Positions 25,459 to 37,874 of a stretch of DNA of 64,000 nucleotides are shown here, one piece after another. The number at the start of each line of letters is the position of its first letter. Position 1 is the stretch's first letter. The DNA lies in contig JASAMV010001690.1 of assembly GCA_030248065.1 (NCBI GenBank), forward strand, positions 47,095 through 111,094. The letters run 5' to 3'. The notes under the pieces were generated by a model. That model saw only the letters and a program-made list of their open reading frames with translations, was not told the DNA's origin and searched no databases. The position numbers and the translations under genes were made by a program. This DNA comes from Rhynchonema sp. JSB1_4. Taxonomy: Eukaryota; Nematoda; Chromadorea; Monhysterida; Xyalidae.

Positions 25459-28400
25459 ATGACCGCTTCGCCGTCATTGACCGTTTCAAGATTGAATAAA
25501 GATCCGGTAACCCCGAAAGAGGATGGATTGAGCCGACATCAGACGTCTGTAGCCAGTTCTTCACGCGCGACAATTGCTCCGGCACAAAATGTTAGCAAGC
25601 AACTTTATGACAGAGTTTGTTTCGTTCGGCCCCACGGACTGAAAGCTGGTCGGGCAAGGCTGTTTCAATACGGATGGTTTATACTTGCGTATTTTTCCGC
25701 AAAATATATTTTTGAAAAAAAAAACCGTTTTTTCCGAAAAAAACCGTTTTTTTCCAAATATTTTTCCAGTACTTAAGGATACCCATGGTCCAAAAACGCC
25801 TATTTTGGAGAAAATTTTGTCGGGAAATGGCCTGAAACAGGCTAAAAGTGCACTTGGAGATTAAAAAGTGCTCATTTTGAACTGTTTGGGACCGATTTAC
25901 ATTGGTTTTGACAACATCCTTTCGCAACCTTTGAAAATAGTTCGGAAATTTTTGAAAAAAACGTTTTTTTCCAAAAGTTGCCACTTGGAAAAATTTACGG
26001 AAAAATAAAAACGTATTTTTCCGGGCCTCTGAAAAAAACGGTTTTTTTTCGAAAAAAACCGGTTTTTTCCCGGGCCGCAAGTATAGGATGGTTGCGTATC
26101 ACCGATTTTGTTTTTGCAGACTCAAGTGCAGATTGACAGCGATCAACTTGAGCTGGGCAGTTCGGTGGTGGACGCGTGTCAGCGTAACGATGTCTCAATG
26201 GCCGACTTGATATATAAGTTGAGATTGAATGCCAGATTTGGTACGACGTTTTTCGATGTTCTTTTTATTATAAATACGGTTTTGCAGACGGTGATCTGGG
26301 TCTAGAAGTTGAAGATAAAAAATAAAGCGCTACTACCTTTTTCGTTAACCAACAAAAGTAATTTGCCAAAAGTAAGGAAAGTAAATAATCTAATCATTTC
26401 TTCAGACAATCCCACGTTTAGCGGGCTGTCCGAACATGATTATCCGAGTTTTCACTCTTTGGGCATCACCGATATCCAAGAATTTCGTTTTGTGCGAAAT
26501 CAACCGGTCCCGCAAGAAATTGTTGACCAATATGCACGTGAGTGTTTTTGTTGCATTCGTTACCAATTATTCAATCAACTAACTGAACTAACCAATTGCC
26601 GCTCCATTTATCGAATAAATTTAAATTTGCATTAAATACTGCAGACATGCAGTGATGTAGTTGGTCCGGCGGTCCGGGTGGTAACTGGTAGACATAGGTA
26701 CAGTATCTGAAGAGGTGCTCGGTAAACATCGATAGCTGGCCGGGTTTGCCGATTTGGGGGCATTGGTCCAGACAGAGGCCAAAATTAGTGATTTAAAAAT
26801 GGGTGATAATTATGCAAAAATATGCCTTAAGAAGTTCTGCACATTAGTGAAAATATGAGAAAGTTATGACCATTTTGGATCAGAAAATGCTCATTCTGCC
26901 ACTAAAATTAACACTCTATTGTTGATATCCGGACATGGTAAACATGAATAGCTGGGTTTTGGGATGTAGATTTTTTTTCGGTTGACATACATAGCTGACC
27001 CAGGTTTGGGGGTATTACCCAATTCCCCCATCTACATCATTGCAGACATGCAATGTTCGTTTGCTTGTGGCCTCTTGCCGACCATTCGACGTGCCTGGCT
27101 GACCGTTGACAGCGATCTGTTTGTTTGGAATTATGAATCTTGGTACGTTGCTAAACGGTTGTGTGTGAGTGTTGCCCAATCCTACTTCTGTGTCTAAAAT
27201 AAAATTGTTCCAGTTCCGACCTGGCCTATCTGAACCTGCTCACATCCACAATCGTGCGTGTTGCGATTGCACATCCGAAACCAGGTGTATTCGCTGGTCA
27301 AGCACATGTGCAGTATATTCTCGTCGTCGCAACCGCTGCCGAATGTCTGTTGTATGCTGTCAATTTCGCCGATGCCGATGGTAAATTACTAGATCTACAT
27401 AAAATTTTCAATTTAGATCACATCCTTAAAATAGTTTCACGGAGCGCAAACTCGCTTTTCGACCCGGTCGGTCATCACATGGCTTTTCCATTCGGGCTAC
27501 TTCGAGGTTTACCGATGTCAGTAATTTGATCGGCGTAAGACCGGTGTGCATTCGTAAATTTTTAAATGCTCCAACTCGAGAATACCCCACGGGATTGATA
27601 AGAGTAAGACCTATAAGCGATCGTTAGGTTTGGTACGCCCCCCGTCTGACGCGCACATCGTATGGTACATCGCGCTTTGACAGTGACCTTGCTGCTTCAG
27701 GCAAGCCGATGTCGGGTCGCGCAGCCATTGCCAACGCCGAAATGCACGTGATGCCCGAACCGGTGTTTCGCGTGTCAATGGATGGTGTGGTTGTGACCGA
27801 CATCAAATCGACGCGAAACGGTCGTATCTTTGCGTCTGCAAGCGATGGATGCCTATACGAACTGGATTACGGCGTAAGACTGCCCGGCTGCCCCAACCAT
27901 TCCATTGGAATAATGCTTGGGAGCATTTACTGAACTGGTAATCACCAATCGCCATATTCAGGATCGAACCTGGTTCCGGCAGCAATGCAAGAAAATCAAT
28001 CATTCGAAAGGATTGATGAGCTACATCATGCCATCTTTCATGGCGTTTGCAATGGGAGAAAATGGTTAGATCAGCCTTTTTTTTGAACTTATTGTGCATA
28101 TTGTACTGCATATTTCGCAAGTTTGAAACTAAATTCTCTTACGTTTTGCAGAAAGTTTGGAGCAAATCATCTTTGACGAGTCGCGACGCATTCTGTACAC
28201 TCGATCGGGTGTGGGTTCCATACAAGTGGGTTGCTGCGTTTCTTTGTTGGGCCACCGCGACTACAAAGACTGATAGTTTGCATGATGCAGCTATTGATGG
28301 GCACAGGTATTCGACATCGGCACGACCAACACCGAGTGCACGCGCGTCGCTCACCTCAGTTCGGCTGCGATCGAGCACGCCGCCACACGCGTCTGTCCCA

Positions 28401-31400
28401 ACATTGAGCCGTCCAATTTTCGCAAGATCGTCACCATCGCTGCCATTGACGCATCACAATCGCATGCACTGAATCTGCTAGCCGTCACTGCCAGTGGTGT
28501 CAGGATGTACTTTACATGTTATTATGGTTGGTAGGTTTAGCTGTATTTATTTTTGTTTCGTGGTTGTGGCGTGCTGAACCAAGCTGAACTTCCACATTGT
28601 AGTCGGTTGTGTTTTTTTGTGACTATGTATTTCTTCATTCTTTTGTTTCACCAACAAAAGAATGTGAGGTTCAGAAGCAACTTTTACGGTTGTCAAACTT
28701 GTTACGTGAAAATGACGGGGTCCGGAATCCAAAGCTGATGCCAGCCCGTGCACACCGGCCCATTTATTTCATAGTATTCAGTCCCCAATCCAACATTTGC
28801 AGCCAATTTCTACCAATCTCTGCTGTCCTCATCGACATCGACGCAGTCCCATGATTCGACATCATATTACGCTGATGGACCAAGGATGTCAATGGGTACA
28901 CCCGGCACCAGTATCAATGGTCATCAAGCATATGCTGATGGTAACTTGATCGGTTGGTGTGATTGTGATTCCAGATTTAAGCTTTCAAATTCGGACTTTG
29001 GACTAATTTCGGGAATCGGCTTCAAACGTTGCCACAATTGCAGGGACGGCCCCAACAACAACGCTTCGTCAATCACAAGCACGTCCCGTCACACTACGAT
29101 TGTTGCACGTGCGTCTACCACCCGGATTCACACCAAACTCGACCACACCAAGACCGAATAATGTGGGACTGGCAATGACTGATTCTGGTTAGGACGCTTT
29201 GATGCTTTTATGTCCGCTAGAAAAGGGACATCTGTTCACTATTTGAATGAATGAAGATAGTGATTAGTTGCATTGTTGCAGATGCAACACTCATGTTGTC
29301 CTGGTTGGATGACAAGACGATGGCTGCGTGGATGCTCAGTTCGTCCGGCCTTGCTATCGCACCCGAGTTGGCCGAAACTAATGTGCGTGAAATTCCTGTT
29401 CAATAAACGTGCCAGTGAAACAAGTCTAGCACTATATCAGTTTGTATATCATCTGCAGCAACATCAATGTCTGCGCGGTGGTGGCACGGTGTGGGAATGT
29501 GCGCGCAACGATTGTCTGTCGGATCTGGACCTGTCCGACATCACCCGTCTGACACCCACTGGTTCCAGTGACGCCGACCCGTATGTGCCGGCTGTGTGCG
29601 CTCCATTGGTCGCTGATCAACATACACGCGAGAGCAAACAATATGTGATGATCACGCCAAGGGTTGGTTTCCAAAATATATTTTGACGTTTTGCAGGATT
29701 ATATTGAGTTATTTTTCACAGGAAATTCGAACAGTGGAGCGTTGTCGGCCCGTTGATATTCTACGTCAGGTGCTGTTCGCTCATGGTGCCGACTCGATCG
29801 AGTGTCGGACGTTGTTTCGATCATTCGGGGTTGGTCCACAACTGTGCCACTGTGTTGTTTGGTGTATGGCCTTCCACTAGACCAACTTGACTAATTAGTA
29901 CCGTGATACGGAATTGCGCTCGCTCGTTTCTGGCCCTTTCTTAGCTTCAGCAAACCTGGTTTGTCACTGAAACTGGACCAGCCAACGCATGAAATGTACA
30001 CAGTACTGTGTCTGCTATCCTGCGGGTACCCTCTCGACACTAATAATCACGATTGACCCTTCAGTTCGACCAAGCATGTGCGCAATGTGTGCAGTTGTCG
30101 TGCACGGACAGTGGTGGTGACCAAGCATTGGTGTCCGACCGTGCCGTGCGTGCTCTCTATGTGTACGGGGGTGAACCGATGATTGTGGCTGTCGATGATA
30201 GACGACATCAAGCTGGTAAGTTGCCAACATGGTCGTGCTGGTTTATTTATTGTTGTATTTACGTTTAACGACAACATAACAACAGCTCGTTTCAGACACC
30301 CCCGGTGCGCACGCGACTTTGGCACGATACAATCCGTACGGTGATCCTGGTGCACTTGGCGGTGACACGCCTATGGCCAGATTGGAACAATGTGTGTACC
30401 TTTTATTTTTGAAATATTTATTTTGTGCATCATTATTTTTTAATTTCCAGCACCACTATTCTTCTCCACTCCCCTGGTCCCGTCCTCTACATCTGATACA
30501 ATGCAGAACACAATGGTGATGGGCGATCGATACGGCACTGGTGCGTTCTTGGATGTGTCCAGCTGAGTCATGTGTCACACGCGCTGTATAATATAATTTC
30601 AGCAGCCCACCACGAGTCCGTCGGTCGTCAAGTGCGTTACAGCCATCGACACAACGGCATCTACATGTGCTTCAGTCGTATCCTTGGACCGTTGTGGAAT
30701 ATGCAGTTGTGCACGGCACATGGTGGTCCTAAGGCCAACGATCCACTCAAAGTTGGTGCAACCGCTCGTTTACTTGTTTTGTAAATGCCATGTGAATTCA
30801 TAATGGTGATTTGGTGATTAATTGCAATCGTTGCCGTTAGTGGCACCGAAATATCTTGATATCCAATATCGAACATCATGGGACCAAGACCAAGGTCGAC
30901 ATCGGTCAGTGAACGAACGTACAGTTAAAATTGCAGTTGACGTGTCGTTTCACGAGCGAACAGTTCGTCTGGTTCGCTGATCAGCTGTTCGCATTGCAAC
31001 GATGTTTGAATGACACGGGGCTGATTCCGAAACCGGTGTTCGTTTCCGCTAATGACCAGCCGCAACGCAAAATGATTGGTTCGTTCAATTTTCGGTTCTG
31101 GAGTTTGTGTTTTAAACCAACTCAGGGACTGTCACCTCATTTCTAACAATGATGTTGCAGCCGAGGCACACAACGCCGAACGCCAATCACTGTTGCGTCT
31201 ATCGGCCCTGATCAATCGGTCGATGGAAACATTGCAGCTGTTCAAGATCTGTTGCGACAATCAATTCAATGTGATCACAGCACAACTGCCTCGCAATCTG
31301 CAGTCCGTGCTCGCGCGCAGCAACTTCAAACAAATTGTCGTCGGGGGCAAAGAGGTATTGTGATTGAACAATTGCTTGTATGTCGATAATAGTTATGTTC

Positions 31401-34400
31401 AGATGATTGACTGATTTCGTATTGCAGCTGTGCGCCGATCTGATCACGTGCCTGATCCGTGTGTACCTGCAGGATCAGGCAACTACCGATGCCATCATTG
31501 AACGTCTGCGACGGTTGTGTCCCACGCTGTACACCAATGACGATGCGATTGTGACAAAGGTTGGAAATATGGGGCTGTGCATGTATGATTGTATCAAATC
31601 TGGTGATTGGCCCAGTTCGGTCTCATGCTGGCCACATGTGTTTTTGTTTTGACGATATTTCGCGAGTCACTGATCTGATGCCATTAAGATTTATCAGCGT
31701 AAATATAGTTTATTAGCTGTTTGGAAACAAATCTTGCGCTCGCCAAAACTGAAAATGTTGCAGGCCAGCGAACTTCTGCAGTCGGCTGCCTCGCTGTTAG
31801 ATACGGATTCATCAAAGGAGAATTTCCTGGCCGAAGCGCTTGACATGTTCAAACGTGTCGCACATCAGCTGCATCTGCCCACTGTCTGTGCACAATTGCA
31901 ACGCGGTATGTTCGGGTGTGGGTGTGGTTTCCCAACGACACCCATACCACGTTTGCTCGCGTGTACCCCGTCCGATCTGGCAGGCTAAGCAGTGTTTGGC
32001 CTGGTTAGTTCTGGGATCAGCGGACGGAGCAACATCAAAGTGGTGTCGTGGGTCAACCCAGCCTTCCATCCCTGAGACGGATCGGTAAATGGGAAGCAGC
32101 AATTGCTGCGGGTAACTAGCACCTACCCATTAGAGTCACCGGCAACGGGTTGTTGGTAGGTCCCTCGCGGAGCCTAAATTCTGCGGATTGTGGAATCTGG
32201 GCCATTGTCAGTGCGGATGCATCAGAGAGGCAAGGCCAAGTCTGAAATGCTGGCTGGCTGATCTGAACTGGCAAATCTGAATACCAACCTCCAATAAGAA
32301 TTTTTTTCATCCCTGACATTTTTGCAGCGCACTACTATGACGGCATTGTTGACCTGTGTCTGTGCGCTGCTGAGCGAGCCGATCCCCGCGATGTTTCACT
32401 GTCGGTATATAAGAACAGACAGCTGTTGAGTGCAGTCGATGTGGACGGCACGGCGCAACATCAACTGAAGCAGATCTATCTAAATCGGTGCGTGATATTG
32501 TAAACTCGTTTTTTAAGGATTCAATATGAGTTGTGCATTGCTTGTTTGCAATTGGGTTATGCGACTGATGAGCAGGGGGCAAAAATATCATGCCGATGGT
32601 GTTGACTACCCTGCGAAAAAGCGTGGTTAGAATCTGAATATTTGTTTTCAAAGACGTATCTCTCAAACCTCTTTTGCACTGCATTAATTTACAGTATGTA
32701 GTGTAAGACTCGGACACTGCATCTGCCCTCAAAACTGGCTGTGCGCCAGGTCATCGTCATTGGAAATGCACCAAATACCGGGGTGGGGTGACCCCAAAAC
32801 GAAACACAAGCTGGTGTTTTTCGAAATGTTGTGCAAACTGCAATCATTTCGCAAATCAATCTGCAGGGTATCATCTTATCGAGGCATCACTGACGCTTTG
32901 GACACGTTGTTGTCACAGGGCGGTGGATACAACGCGAACACGCCTGAATATCAGCACGCTAAATTGATGGTATGATATTTGATTTTACTTGTAGATAGTT
33001 TATGAAAAGTTATTATTGTCATCAATTTTTTCATCTTTAGCGCATTGAAGCAGTTTCAGTCTTTTAATCAGATCTGAATTTGAATCAATCTGTCAATCAA
33101 CATCAATTTCAGGGCGAACAAATGCTGCAGACGGTGTTGAGAAGCAAGGACACACTTTGCCACATGCTTGTGTATGACTGGATGGTGGAGCGCGGTCATG
33201 TCGATAAATTACTGCAGGTTGGCGCTGGGAGGACTGATTGAGAATTGTGAGGTGGAATTCTTGTCAGAGACTGAATAATTTTCAGAAAGACAGCGACTTT
33301 GTCGAACAATATCTGATGTTGCGTTGTTCGGACGCCAATTCGCCGCAACTGCTCAAGTTCATGGATTTACTCTGGAAATTCTACGAGAAGCGGGGACGAT
33401 TTGCGCACGCTGCCGAGCTGCTCGCCAGATTGGCCGCTATACAGAAGTTCGTCGCATTATTATTGACGTCCATCATAGTGAATTCTTTCTATATTTTGGC
33501 TTTTATTCCGGCATGTTTTGAGTTACAGTGTGAACGTGGACTTGCGTCAACGGGTCTCCTACCTGACGCACGCGAGCATGTGTGCCAAATCGAGCAGTGA
33601 TGTAGCAGAGGATACAAGGAGTGATCTCGATGATAGGCTGGAGGTTTCTGTTCTTTTTTTACAAATGTTGCTGTTTGAAGTCTCCAATTCAGTGTTTTGT
33701 TTGGTGGGTTTTTTTCGAATTGTGATGGGGCCATTTGATGCATTCGCAATGGCGACAACTAGTGCAACGAGTCGAAAACAAGTCGAAACCGGTAGCAAAA
33801 CCATATGCAGTGCGCACCTTAACTTGCTCAGTTTCACTTAGATCACAAATTATCTTTCAGGTTGCACGCGTACAACTGCAACTGCTCGAAGCCCTCCGCC
33901 AAATGCCACAACGCGATCGCGCTGAGTGCAGAGAGGCGATATCACAGTTGAATGCCGAATTGTTTGATTTGACTGCGCTCTTCGACCGATTTGCTGATGT
34001 GTTTGGTTGGTTTTGTGCTTTTGTGTTGTTTTTCGTTTATAATTGCACATTTCGTGGTTCACTATGTTTAAGTACAATGCAGTCCGTCATTTTCATTCGT
34101 TTATTCGCTTGCAGGCCTGCCTGAAATGAAACTAAAGATCGTGTCATGTGCTGGGCTGAGCGACACACAGTTTGTCGATGACTTGTGGCTGGAAATAGTC
34201 GAAAAAGGTATTTCAGCTGCACAAACCAAAGTTTTGTTTTCAACGATTGCGCAATTTTTTTTGCAGAACTGAGCCAAACCATGCACGAACCACCTGAAGT
34301 GCGCGCGAACCGATTGACCACAAAATTGAAATCGCTGATGCAGGAACATAGGGATGATAGTCGATACTATCCGACGGGTTTGTCACCACAGTCCGTTTTG

Positions 34401-35173
34401 TGATATTGATTCCTTCATTAGCAAATCCTGTGTTACGTTTTATTAACGATGTCAGGTGCTCTCGCCGACATTCTTGTGCGAAAATCGGTCGAGTGCCGCT
34501 TCCCGCCCTCCTGGCTGCCGCAGACGGCCGTCACCGTCGAAATACCATTCAAAATCGTTGGTTCTGTTTTACTAAGAAGAAGATATCAAACTTGGCGATC
34601 AGTCCAACACAAATAAGTAAAGCGTAAAGGTGGCCTCAGTACACCTACACAAATCTTCCATAAAAGTTACGTGACCGGCAAGACCGGACCGATTGCGATT
34701 ACCAAGTTCGATACCAGCAATAGTTTTTTGCTAGATTACTTTCGCATGCGACGATACCTAAATCTAATTTCCATTCACAGGTACTGAGTACGGTCGATGC
34801 CCTCTACCGTCAACCAGCCAATCAGCGTGTGCACAAACAGTTGTTGCGCACAATCATCGAGCTGACGAGGTCGTTCGTGCGTGACGCACAAAGGAACGCC
34901 ATACCGAATAAAAGAGATCTGTGCGTTACATTCGGGACAGGATAATTTTGATTTTGTGAAATCGCGTGTTTATTGCATATTATTATCTTGACATTCGTTT
35001 TCACCTCGTGACACCCATATTATTCCAGACATCTACTCGCAACACGCTGCGTTGACGTGATAGCCAGATGTTTGGTGGATGTGCAAAGTACGCCAATCAG
35101 CAGTGACGAATTGAACCAACAACGACAGGAGCTCAGGGCACTGCAGATTGAGCTCGAAGCCATTGCCAATTAA
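25459..35173 (+). CDS. NUP155: Nucleoporin NUP155 (C. elegans NPP-8 family)
   Basis: A scaffold nucleoporin of the inner ring of the nuclear pore. I model 34 exons (about 1480 aa; human about 1390), phase-consistent except where noted: 25459-25590, 26120-26240, 26406-26537, 27046-27142, 27214-27380, 27701-27873, 27962-28064, 28152-28225, 28307-28526, 28803-28940, 29044-29187, 29282-29382, 29459-29662, 29722-29829, 30065-30215, 30296-30391, 30451-30540, 30603-30751, 30841-30894 (doubtful), 30937-31078, 31161-31354, 31428-31559, 31764-31905, 32328-32487, 32867-32969, 33113-33217, 33286-33446, 33529-33643, 33861-34005, 34115-34207, 34267-34377, 34456-34556, 34781-34920, 35029-35173. Diagnostic blocks include RAWLTVDSDLFVWNYES, NGRIFASASDGCLYELDYG (beta-propeller part), HNGIYMCFSRILGPLWNMQL, and YDGIVDLCLCAAERADP and FMDLLWKFYEKRGRFAHAA (C-terminal helical solenoid). 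The start is the ATG before TASPSL; an in-frame codon at 25411 is an alternative. Stop is TAA 35171-35173. Confidence 0.95.
25678..26090 (+). repeat. AAAAAACGG element with inverted ends in NUP155 intron 1
   Basis: It begins with TATACTTGCG and ends with CGCAAGTATA, perfect inverted ends. Inside are A-run/T-run palindromes around AAAAAACCG. The right end matches the upstream copy at 25190-25278. A small non-autonomous element inserted in the first intron is the simplest reading. Confidence 0.6.
26640..26660 (+). other. Decoy copy of the NUP155 exon 4 acceptor
   Basis: CTGCAGACATGCAGTGATG near-duplicates the real acceptor region TTGCAGACATGCAATG at 27041. Splicing here would give an immediate in-frame TGA. 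Degenerate duplicates of intron sequence (AACATCGATAGCTGG and relatives) lie between the two. Confidence 0.4.
31932..32052 (+). rRNA. 5S rRNA-like sequence in a NUP155 intron (probably a pseudogene or SINE head)
   Basis: About 120 bases match 5S rRNA in order and spacing. They include CATACCACG after the first stem strand, CCCGTCCGATCTGGCAGG, CTAAGCAG and CTGGTTAGTTCTGGGATC. The ends ACGACACC (31935-31942) and GGTGTCGT (32042-32049) pair perfectly as helix I. The loop E/helix IV region departs from consensus and no T-run terminator follows. It lies in the sense direction in the intron between exons 23 and 24 of NUP155. The 200 bases downstream include a motif found in about ten other places, so this may be a 5S-derived SINE rather than a true 5S gene. 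Confidence 0.7.
32185..32225 (+). repeat. Dispersed short repeat (TCGTCAGTGCGAATGC family), 5S-linked copy
   Basis: GCCATTGTCAGTGCGGATGC here aligns with GTTATCGTCAGTGCGAATGC at about 47648 and GTCATCATCAGTGCGAATGC at about 19062; the differences are nearly all transitions. Further copies of the family (core CACCAGGTCATCGTCA) are near 5586, 10669, 32745, 54090 (minus), 56665, 58665 (minus) and 59500 (minus). Confidence 0.65.
34675..34735 (+). repeat. Short repeat related to GATCACCAAGTT hairpin family
   Basis: GACCGGACCGATTGCGATTA followed by CCAAGTTCGATACC resembles sequence at 21836-21890 and one arm of the hairpin at 55499-55582. It lies in the intron before NUP155 exon 33. Confidence 0.45.
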
Positions 35174-35574
35174 TCATACTTCTCTGAACCCATGTGTGAT
35201 CCAGGTTTTTGATGAAATTGACGATAATATTTGTTCTGTTCTCTGATTGTTGGTCTTGTTCTCGGTTGTTTTTATGACCCATTGTTCGTATCTTTTGCTG
35301 TCTTGTTGTTGATGTTACACGGTTGACTATTTTGCTTGTTCCACATGTTGCCGGTAATTTTTATGACTTTAAAATCGCTTTGTTCCGAAATGCTGAAAAC
35401 TGGTCCAGGTGGAGCATAAAAGTTTTGAAGTTGGCAAGGTTTTGAAAATTGTTCCGAGATGAAATGGTTGCTGCTACACAGCGTCCATTTGAACGAAACT
35501 ACATGAGTGCGTTGGGTTTTTGAAAAAATTACAAATTGATCATAAATTACAAGAATTTTGCGTGGCTTCAAAAA

Positions 35575-37463
35575 ATGCCGCGCAAGTCACAGCCGAAATC
35601 GATTGACGAAATCGCAGAGAAATACGAGGAAAAGATCAGTGATGTGCTGCAGGATCTACATCAGATGGTGCACGACTCGGCTGAGAAGAAAGGTATAATT
35701 GTCATTGTTTTTCTGATTTGTAATTGGTTTAATTGTTCTTGTACGCAAGATTTGTAAAGGCAAACTACGCCAACACGAGCCTGATTTCGCAGCTGGCAGA
35801 ATAGTGAAACGTTCATACGTGGCTGCTGATTTGGGAAATGTTACACGTTGAAGAATACAAAGTGGAGCATTATGATTTTCTCTTTCTATTCGTTCTGTAT
35901 GCACGCCACCTTCGAAATCGGGCTCGTGTTGGTGTAGTTTGCCAGCTTGTGAGCATTCTCGTCAAGAGAGCTGAACTAATACACGTTTACGTTTTGCGCG
36001 CAAATGTTTCCTGATGCACTTTTCAGAGGAACTCGATGCGACGCTAACGACCGTGGATGACTTGCACAGTTCAATACGCACTGAACGAAAGCTCAGCAAC
36101 TATAATCAGTCGAAACTCAAGAACACGTACACCAAGGCGTTGAAACAAGCCGAAGAAGTTGGTCTTGTGTCAATTTGCTTTAAAATTTGTTGAATTTGGT
36201 TTAAAATTGGTTAAATGAACGATAAAGTATTTGAAATCGCTAAACTACAGGAGGCCGAGCTGTTGCGCGAATGTTTGGCCGAAATCCAACGTGTCCGCAA
36301 ACTGCGCACCGAGAAGCGTGTGAGTGTGAGGCAGTTTCTGGCCAACAATCCTGGCGCATCAGTGCCGGACACAAGTCGATTGGCACCGTTGAGACGGGGA
36401 GCGTTGATGGTCATGTTGCAGGTCAGTCTGACGTTGAGATGTTTTTGAAAATGCATCCAGCCTTGAAACACCAACCATCAACACTGGCAAACATTGCCAT
36501 TGTTGGAATACGCAGTGCACGCGTGCGTGTTCAGCAATTTGGGCTGACGTCATGAATCAAATCCGATCAGATTTTGGGCTTCTTGGCAACCTGGTGCTTC
36601 GCACTGACTATGATCTATCTGGGATACCACCACCCATCCAGGAAAACGGGGGAAACGGGCGACCGAAAAGTACATTGCCGTGCAATTCGCATTGAACCAA
36701 TTGAAGCAGTTTTGCAGCAAAGCGCGAACACGATGCCCTTGTGGATGGGAAAGCTGGACGAGTGCCCTCCTCCGTTGTGTGGAGCGATACCTGAAACAGC
36801 CGATCACGTTTGTGAGCCGGGAAGTGCTGTGGCTGCGTTGGTTAAGGGACAGGAGAGCGAACACAACTGGATATTGGCCGAGATAGTCGCTTATAATGTG
36901 GGTTTGGGCTGGGCGCTTTTTGAAAAAATACAATTACAATATTCTTAGTGGTTTCTCAGAACTTCAATGTTTCAGCCGGCACAGAGCAAGTACGAAATCG
37001 AAGACGTTGATGAAGAACAGAAAGAGCGCTACACGGTGCCGAAGAGAAAGGTTGTTTCTTACCAATTGATATTTTTGTAGAAAAATCCGTTTCTGCCCAT
37101 TCAATCATTACAGGTCATCCCATTGCCACATTACCGAGCAAATCCGCAGAATGACCCCGATGCTATATTTCCGATTGATGCGATTGTGCTGGCATTGTAT
37201 CCACAAACAACGTGCTTCTATAAAGGTTGGCTGGTTGTGATTGAAACGAATTAATATTTTAGTTTTCAAATGCAAACCTCCCATTTTTTCAACTTCCACT
37301 GCCTTTTATTTGTGCAGGCGTTGTCGAGCAACAACCATACACGCCGACCGACGACTATCTGGTTGCGTTCGATGATGTTTCATATCCGAATGGCTATTCG
37401 CCACCGTTGCCTGTCCCGCAACGGTACCTGGTTGCGTACAAGGATGTGACTGCCAAAGCATGA
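35575..37463 (+). CDS. SGF29: SAGA-associated factor 29 (SGF29/CCDC101)
   Basis: Seven phase-consistent exons (35575-35692, 36027-36157, 36251-36421, 36718-36897, 36976-37050, 37114-37225, 37318-37463) encode 310 aa, close to the human protein (293 aa). The N-terminal third is helical and charged. The C-terminal half is the tandem Tudor (SGF29-C) domain: GKLDECPPPLCGAIPE, ESEHNWILAEIVAYN, KYEIEDVDEEQKERYTVPKR, VLALYPQTTCFYKG and FDDVSYPNGYSPPLPVPQRY all match the family. Known role: a nuclear reader of H3K4me2/3 that helps target the SAGA/ATAC acetyltransferase complexes. The ATG at 35575 is the first in frame after a short A-rich leader. It starts 401 bp after the NUP155 stop, on the same strand. 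Intron 4 ends in AATGTTTCAG, and exon 7 contains the 9-mer GATGTTTCA in coding sequence (Asp-Val-Ser). Confidence 0.95.
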
Positions 37464-37718
37464 TAGACTGTCGATATTATTTATTGTTTTGTAAAAATGT
37501 AGCAAAATTCCCATCTCACACTTTTGCTGTTTACTTCGCATTGAAAAGATCCAGGCTCTTGGCTTGCTGCATAATGCAGTTACTTGTTCTCCCTTCTGAT
37601 TTCTCACCGATTTTCTTAACTACTTTCACGATTTCAATTGTATTTTTTTTATTTCGCCACTTGTTTTTGATACCAGTTGGCTTTACGCACTTAATATTGT
37701 ATTGTTGCGGAATTCCTG

Positions 37719-37724
37719 AATAAA
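37719..37724 (+). terminator. Poly(A) signal AATAAA downstream of SGF29
   Basis: AATAAA lies about 256 bp after the SGF29 stop and about 150 bp before the next start. It would suit a 3' end, followed by the pyrimidine-rich CTCATCTGTGCAG acceptor at 37873. Confidence 0.4.
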
Positions 37725-37860
37725 ACAAGACAATTTCATCATTTAGCATTTTGCTTGCAGTGCAAGCTGTCATTTTGCTAACCACTGCTTGCCGTGGCTA
37801 TTATTACATGTGACTAACCCATTCCTATTTCTATGCAACGTATAAATTTCTTTACTTTTG

Positions 37861-37874
37861 CTCATCTGTGCAGG
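37861..37874 (+). promoter_or_regulatory. Splice acceptor just before the zinc-ribbon gene start
   Basis: TTTTGCTCATCTGTGCAG is followed directly by GATGGCTGAG, so an acceptor lies two bases before the ATG. In nematodes this pattern often marks spliced-leader trans-splicing, though a 5' UTR intron is equally possible. Codirectional spacing to SGF29 (411 bp) allows an operon. Confidence 0.4.

Noticed and set aside
28609..28802. Extra NUP155 exon around 28663-28770
   Set aside because: It reads open but would leave an intron of about 29 bp, and exon 28307-28526 joins 28803 directly in correct phase.
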